Part shown: piece by piece, positions 59,934-64,000 of the stretch
How the letters are laid out: each line of letters opens with the position of its first letter
How positions within the stretch are numbered: the first letter of the stretch is position 1
Assembly: GCA_017447865.1 (NCBI GenBank)
Contig: JAFSMO010000055.1
Coordinates: 62,001 to 126,000, forward strand
DNA from: Thermoguttaceae bacterium
GTDB lineage: Bacteria > Planctomycetota > Planctomycetia > Pirellulales > Thermoguttaceae
Length of the DNA stretch: 64,000 nt
Reading direction: 5' to 3'
Notes under the pieces: model-generated
Database searches by the model: none
What the model saw: the letters and a program-made list of their open reading frames with translations, nothing else
Told to the model about the DNA's origin: nothing
Position numbers and translations under genes: made by a program

Positions 59934-62501
59934 ATGGACCAGACGAATAAGATCCTCCCTTTGGAGGAATGTTTGGCGAAAACCCGTCACGACGCGGACG
60001 GAAACATCGGGCCTGGCGTAAACGTGGAAACGCATTGCCTCGCGGCCTTTGAGGTGGCGCGCCAGCTTTTGAAGTACTACAGTCATTTCTGTACGGCTTC
60101 TTTGTGGGACCCGAAGAAAGACCTCCTCGCGCCGCTTCTGCACGACGTGGGGAAGGTTTCGCCCCGGTTTCAGAAGAAAATTTACAGCGCGTTCCAGAAG
60201 GAACTTCCGGAGGCAATTTCGGAGGTGAATATAGGTGACGAAAATCACTGCGTTACTTCTTCCGTGACATTGAGATGGCTAAATTTACGCAATTTGGCAA
60301 AAGTAGCGGCTTCCCATCATGGAAGATCCTGTGAGGGGGATGGTCATGATGCAACTACAGATCGCTATGGCAATCGCGAATGGGAAGCTCTTCGTGAAGA
60401 ACTCATTCAAAAGCTCATAGAAAGAGTTGGTCTGGAAAAGAAAGATATTTCAAAGGAGCCTTGGAAAAAGCAAATTGTTTTGGGCCTCACGATTCTGGCC
60501 GACTGGCTCAGTTCCGGAATGGACCTGGAACCGGGGCAAGAACCGACTCCTGAAATCTGCGCGGAAGCCGTTGGTAAAGCGGGGTTCAAGCCATTCAAAG
60601 TCCAGCAAGACCTGACGTTTTCAGAACTTTTCCGAGGCGACAACCAACCGGGATTCGAGCCAAACGACGTTCAAAAAACGATGCTCGAAAATATTCAGCC
60701 CGGCGGCATATACGTGCTGGAAACCGAAATGGGCAGCGGGAAAACCGAGGCGGCCCTTGCGCTGGCTTACGAACTACTGAAGTCGCACAAGTACGCGGGA
60801 GTCTATTTCGCGCTTCCCACCCAGTTGACATCGAATAAAATTTACGACCGATTCAAACCGTTTTTAGAAAACATTCTGGCCCCTGAAAACGGCGAACTGA
60901 AACCACTTTTGCTCCATAGCAAGGCATGGTTGGAAAAAGAGATACAAAACGACGAAGAGAACGGTTTTCAGAGGAAGGAATACAAAGCGGATTCCTGGTT
61001 TTCCGACCGAAAACGCGCCCTGCTTGCACCGTTTGCCGTCGGTACGATCGATCAGCTTTTGATGGCGGTGATCAATGTACGGCACAGCGCCCTGAGAAGC
61101 CTTGGCGCGGCCGGGAAAGTCATCATTCTGGACGAGGTTCACAGTTACGACGCATACACCGGCTCGCTCATTCGAACCCTCGTGGAATACCTGCGGAAAT
61201 GGAACTGCACCGTCATCATTCTTTCCGCCACACTTACCCACGAACTGAGAAATAAGCTTTTGGGAGTTGAAAATACCCAACAGGAACGAGGCTACCCGCT
61301 GCTGAGCATCCGCGGAGAAAAAGAGGTTTTTTACCATGAATTTGACCAGAAAAAATCCAAAAAGGTCAAAATCTCGCATACCAGTTCCATCGATCAGGCT
61401 TACGACACAGCTTTGAAGCGTGCGGAACAGGGCGAGTGCGTTTTGTGGATCGAAAACACGGTCAGTGACGCCCAGAAGGCGTTTCGGCACTTTACGTGTT
61501 TCTTTGACCCCCAAAATGTCGGTCTGATCCATTCCCGTTTTCAGGAAAAAACCCGTCGAAAAAACGAGGACGAATGGGTCGATAAATTTGGGAAAAACGC
61601 TTCCCAAGCCGATCGCGCAGGCGGTAAAATTCTGGTCGGGACTCAAGTATTGGAACAGTCGGTCGATATTGACGCGGATTTTCTCGTCACCCGTCTCTGC
61701 CCGACCGACATGCTTCTTCAGCGTATTGGCCGTTTGTGGCGGCATGAGTCGCTGAATCCTTTCCGCCCGAAATCCGCTCAGCCTGAAGTTCTAATTTTAA
61801 ACGAAAATCCATTCCAGAATGTGGAAAAAGAAAACGCTCCCACCAACACCCCACCGGTTTACGCCCCATACGTTCTGATGCGCTCGCAGGAAGTGTTTGA
61901 AAACCGGGACGAAATCGTGATTCCCCGGGATATGCGCGAACTCATCGAATCGACTTACTCCGAACGGGAAGAAAGAGAAACAGGTTGGTACGCCAAGTTG
62001 AAGCAGGAACTTGAAAAGAAACGCCGAGAACTTAAAGCATTGGCTCTTTCAAGCATGGGAACGATTGATGAAGCCAGTCCCGATACCGAGGCGAGTACAC
62101 GCTACATTGAACATGAAACAGTAGAGGTCCTTCTCATAAAGGAATTTTGTGAGAATGAAATCTTGCCCTTTGGTTCCGACGAATGGATAACAATTCCGTC
62201 AAAGAAAGACTCAAAAAGAGAGCGTATAAAGTGTGCCCAGGATTTGAGTCAGTACCTTGTACGTGTTTATGCCGATAGAGCGCCAAATTATGTGGGGTAC
62301 CCCCTTGACAAATTAAGTCACATCCTTTACACTGGATCAAATGACAGGGATCGACCTCTGCGTATCGCTTTTCTTCACGAGGGCAATGATGTACTTTGTG
62401 ACCAGGCGGGTAAACCCTTGGAAGCCGATGATCCTAAATTCAAAAAATTGAAATACAATCACAAAACAGGCTATTCTTACGAAAGAATGGAGGATAAATG
62501 A
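59934..62501 (+). CDS. cas3: CRISPR-associated helicase/nuclease Cas3 (type I-E)
   Basis: An 855-residue protein. AAAGGAAA lies 5-6 nt upstream of ATG 59934. The HD nuclease has His34, His70-Asp71 (LLHDVGK) and SHHG (~127-130). The SF2 helicase has Walker A MGSGKTEAAL (266-275), LDEVHSYD (399-406), SATLTHE (431-437), and a motif VI QRIGRLWRH. Cas3 unwinds and cuts foreign DNA after Cascade recruitment. The reading frame also extends upstream to 59433 but that overlaps the HzsA gene and has no ribosome site. It overlaps casA by 4 nt (ATGA). Codon use becomes more AT-rich after ~60230. Confidence 0.95.
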   Translation: MDQTNKILPLEECLAKTRHDADGNIGPGVNVETHCLAAFEVARQLLKYYSHFCTASLWDPKKDLLAPLLHDVGKVSPRFQKKIYSAFQKELPEAISEVNIGDENHCVTSSVTLRWLNLRNLAKVAASHHGRSCEGDGHDATTDRYGNREWEALREELIQKLIERVGLEKKDISKEPWKKQIVLGLTILADWLSSGMDLEPGQEPTPEICAEAVGKAGFKPFKVQQDLTFSELFRGDNQPGFEPNDVQKTMLENIQPGGIYVLETEMGSGKTEAALALAYELLKSHKYAGVYFALPTQLTSNKIYDRFKPFLENILAPENGELKPLLLHSKAWLEKEIQNDEENGFQRKEYKADSWFSDRKRALLAPFAVGTIDQLLMAVINVRHSALRSLGAAGKVIILDEVHSYDAYTGSLIRTLVEYLRKWNCTVIILSATLTHELRNKLLGVENTQQERGYPLLSIRGEKEVFYHEFDQKKSKKVKISHTSSIDQAYDTALKRAEQGECVLWIENTVSDAQKAFRHFTCFFDPQNVGLIHSRFQEKTRRKNEDEWVDKFGKNASQADRAGGKILVGTQVLEQSVDIDADFLVTRLCPTDMLLQRIGRLWRHESLNPFRPKSAQPEVLILNENPFQNVEKENAPTNTPPVYAPYVLMRSQEVFENRDEIVIPRDMRELIESTYSEREERETGWYAKLKQELEKKRRELKALALSSMGTIDEASPDTEASTRYIEHETVEVLLIKEFCENEILPFGSDEWITIPSKKDSKRERIKCAQDLSQYLVRVYADRAPNYVGYPLDKLSHILYTGSNDRDRPLRIAFLHEGNDVLCDQAGKPLEADDPKFKKLKYNHKTGYSYERMEDK

Positions 62502-64000
62502 GCGAAAACTCCCCACCCAAATCGTTCAACCTGGTCACCGAGCCGTGGATCCCCATTGCAGGGGTTGGTCTGGTAAGTCTGAACGATGTTTTCACAAACG
62601 AGTATGCGCGACTTGGCGGTACACCGATCGAGAAGGTGGTCATTCTTCGCCTTCTTCTGTGTATCGTTCACGCGAGTATGCCCAATCTGGACTTGGACGG
62701 CTGGTATGAATTAGACAGTGATCCTACCCGCAAAAAACTGGCCGATAAAGCATTCGACTACCTTCAAAAATGGAAGGGCCGTTTCGATCTTTACGACGAA
62801 ACCCACCCGTTTTTGCAGTTTACACAATTGAGAGATCAACCGGCTGATCCCAAAAAAATCAATCCCAATGCACTTTCTCTTCCCATCTCCAGTGGAAATA
62901 CAACTATTCTGACCCAGTGGAATGTTGGAAAGGAACCAACGGATGCTGAACTCACGCGGTTGATTCTCTGTGGTTCCTGTTATGGAATGGGTGGCGGGAA
63001 GTACGATTTTAAATTGAAGGTTGATCAAAACTTCCAAAAACGAGAGGAGGGGAAAAAAAGCAAAGATTCAGCTTTTCCAGGAACATTAACAGGGACTAAA
63101 GGTTATTTGCACACGTTTATGCTTGGGAAAAACCTTTGGGAAACGATTCTGTTGAACCTCCTGACTGAAGACGAGCTTCATGACCTTCTGCCAATGATGA
63201 AACTTGGACAACCGTTTTGGGAATCAATGCCTACAGGTGAAAAAGACACCAAATACCGTCCTAGTTATATGGGGACACTTTTCCCAATGGATAAATTTTT
63301 CTGCTTGCTAAATGAGCAGAATGGGAAACAGAGACTCCAGATGACAGAGGGGATTCAGTACTCATCTAAAGCACCCAAGGAACCCAAAAAAACCAAAGCG
63401 CCCAAAGCCCCTCCCCATTGGGACCCGGGAATTACGATTTACTCCATCACAAAAGACAACTATGCAACTCTTTGGTGTGATCCAAATCTGGCTCCCTGGC
63501 GTCAGCTCCCAGCCCTTTTGGAATTTATGGCTGCTCCCAAATCGAAATATAAATATCCTGCTTTTGTAATTCAGGGACTTTCGAAATTTGAGGAACATAA
63601 TAAAGTTACCTCTTTCGGTCTATGGGTTGGCGGTGTCGCGGTCAGTAACAAATCCGGTGAACAGTACGTTTCCGGCCAGAACGACTATGTAGATTCCGAC
63701 TTTTTGATTCCAATGAATTGGTTTAATGATACGAACTCGTTTGATCGTTTTACTAAATTCGTCGAGTCAATTAAATTTTACTCAGAATGTCTTGAAGCTG
63801 CAGTAAACGCTTACTTCAAAAGCCTGAAAGACAATAGGAACAAACTGGGAGGCATTGCGACGCGACTCTTTTGGGAGAAAATGGCACTGCTTGCGCAGTC
63901 GATCATTTCGCTTTCAGAGGAAAAGGACCAGGAAAAAATCAAAGCTAAAAAAATCGAATGGATGAAACTCGCCCGTTCGTGCTACGACGAATTTTGTCCG
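62498..64000 (+). CDS. casA: Type I-E Cascade large subunit CasA (Cse1/Cas8e), 3' end cut off
   Basis: An open frame of at least 501 codons runs to the window edge. ATG 62498 overlaps the cas3 stop (ATGA). The Cse1 hallmarks are FNLVTEPWIPI (10-20) and HPFLQF (~103-108), and the later GMGGGKYDF-type loop region. CasA recognises the PAM and forms the large subunit of the Cascade surveillance complex. A Lys/Pro-rich insertion (about residues 290-308, with PKKTKAPKAP) separates two domains. Its GC content is clearly lower than that of the neighbouring housekeeping genes. Downstream cse2, cas7, cas5, cas6 and the array are expected but not visible. Confidence 0.95.
   Translation, partial: MSENSPPKSFNLVTEPWIPIAGVGLVSLNDVFTNEYARLGGTPIEKVVILRLLLCIVHASMPNLDLDGWYELDSDPTRKKLADKAFDYLQKWKGRFDLYDETHPFLQFTQLRDQPADPKKINPNALSLPISSGNTTILTQWNVGKEPTDAELTRLILCGSCYGMGGGKYDFKLKVDQNFQKREEGKKSKDSAFPGTLTGTKGYLHTFMLGKNLWETILLNLLTEDELHDLLPMMKLGQPFWESMPTGEKDTKYRPSYMGTLFPMDKFFCLLNEQNGKQRLQMTEGIQYSSKAPKEPKKTKAPKAPPHWDPGITIYSITKDNYATLWCDPNLAPWRQLPALLEFMAAPKSKYKYPAFVIQGLSKFEEHNKVTSFGLWVGGVAVSNKSGEQYVSGQNDYVDSDFLIPMNWFNDTNSFDRFTKFVESIKFYSECLEAAVNAYFKSLKDNRNKLGGIATRLFWEKMALLAQSIISLSEEKDQEKIKAKKIEWMKLARSCYDEFCP

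Overview
The window looks like chromosomal DNA of a member of the Planctomycetota. The evidence is the gene families, not a database search: three DUF1559 prepilin-like proteins, a DUF1549/DUF1553 plus DUF1501 pair, an HzsA-related protein, a PEP-CTERM beta-strand-repeat surface protein, and many enzymes with twin-arginine (Tat) N-termini. GC content is moderate to high, with AT-rich intergenic promoters of ordinary sigma70 type (TTGACA/TATAAT-like, mostly 17-base spacers).

Layout. 1-5.3 kb, minus strand: the 5' part of a secreted alpha/beta hydrolase, a DUF1559 protein, a membrane polyferredoxin and dxs. 5.4-7.7 kb: ftsH, divergent from a DUF1549/DUF1553 and DUF1501 pair at 8.0-11.0 kb. A palindromic repeat array and a Gfo/Idh/MocA protein follow. 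12.9-14.8 kb: hflX and a flavin-reductase-like gene, minus strand. 15-17.3 kb: a DUF1559 protein, a ThuA protein and tRNA-Gly(CCC). 17.4-23.1 kb: a DapA-family protein, a giant DUF4175-like protein and nadE, minus strand. 23.4-26.5 kb: a DUF1559 protein and a DUF2157/GDYXXLXY pair. 26.6-33 kb, minus strand: a DUF6807 (PmoA-like) protein, a second Gfo/Idh/MocA protein, a D-2-hydroxyacid dehydrogenase and a Ser/Thr kinase fused to a beta-helix. 33.2-37.7 kb: a secreted glycoside hydrolase, SRP RNA (ffs) and a three-domain Rid-like protein. 37.8-52.1 kb, minus strand: nadD, a thioredoxin-like protein, an RluA-type pseudouridine synthase, a repeat-tailed membrane protein, leuS, panB, an LRR protein, a BON protein and a large secreted protein. 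52.2-59.9 kb: a Tat sugar isomerase, a PEP-CTERM protein and an HzsA-related cytochrome c. 59.9-64 kb: start of a type I-E CRISPR-Cas operon (cas3, then casA/cse1 running off the end). No CRISPR array is in the window.

How the genes work together. Housekeeping genes (dxs, ftsH, hflX, nadE, nadD, leuS, panB, ffs, tRNA) are interleaved with a large export-directed set for carbohydrate use: glycoside hydrolase, Tat-exported oxidoreductases, a ThuA protein, a sugar isomerase and a DapA-like aldolase. This points to a saccharolytic, anaerobic or facultative lifestyle, which is an inference.

Most unusual content. (1) A roughly 40-bp palindromic repeat occurs in an intergenic array and also, in frame, inside the polyferredoxin gene. 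(2) Several unrelated inverted-repeat elements abut stop codons. (3) A soluble kinase carries a beta-helix of about 46-residue repeats. (4) The SRP RNA has a non-GNRA tip. (5) A putative leader ORF lies upstream of the Rid-like gene. (6) The cas operon begins 11 nt after an HzsA-like gene, with a visible drop in GC. None of these alone proves a new system.
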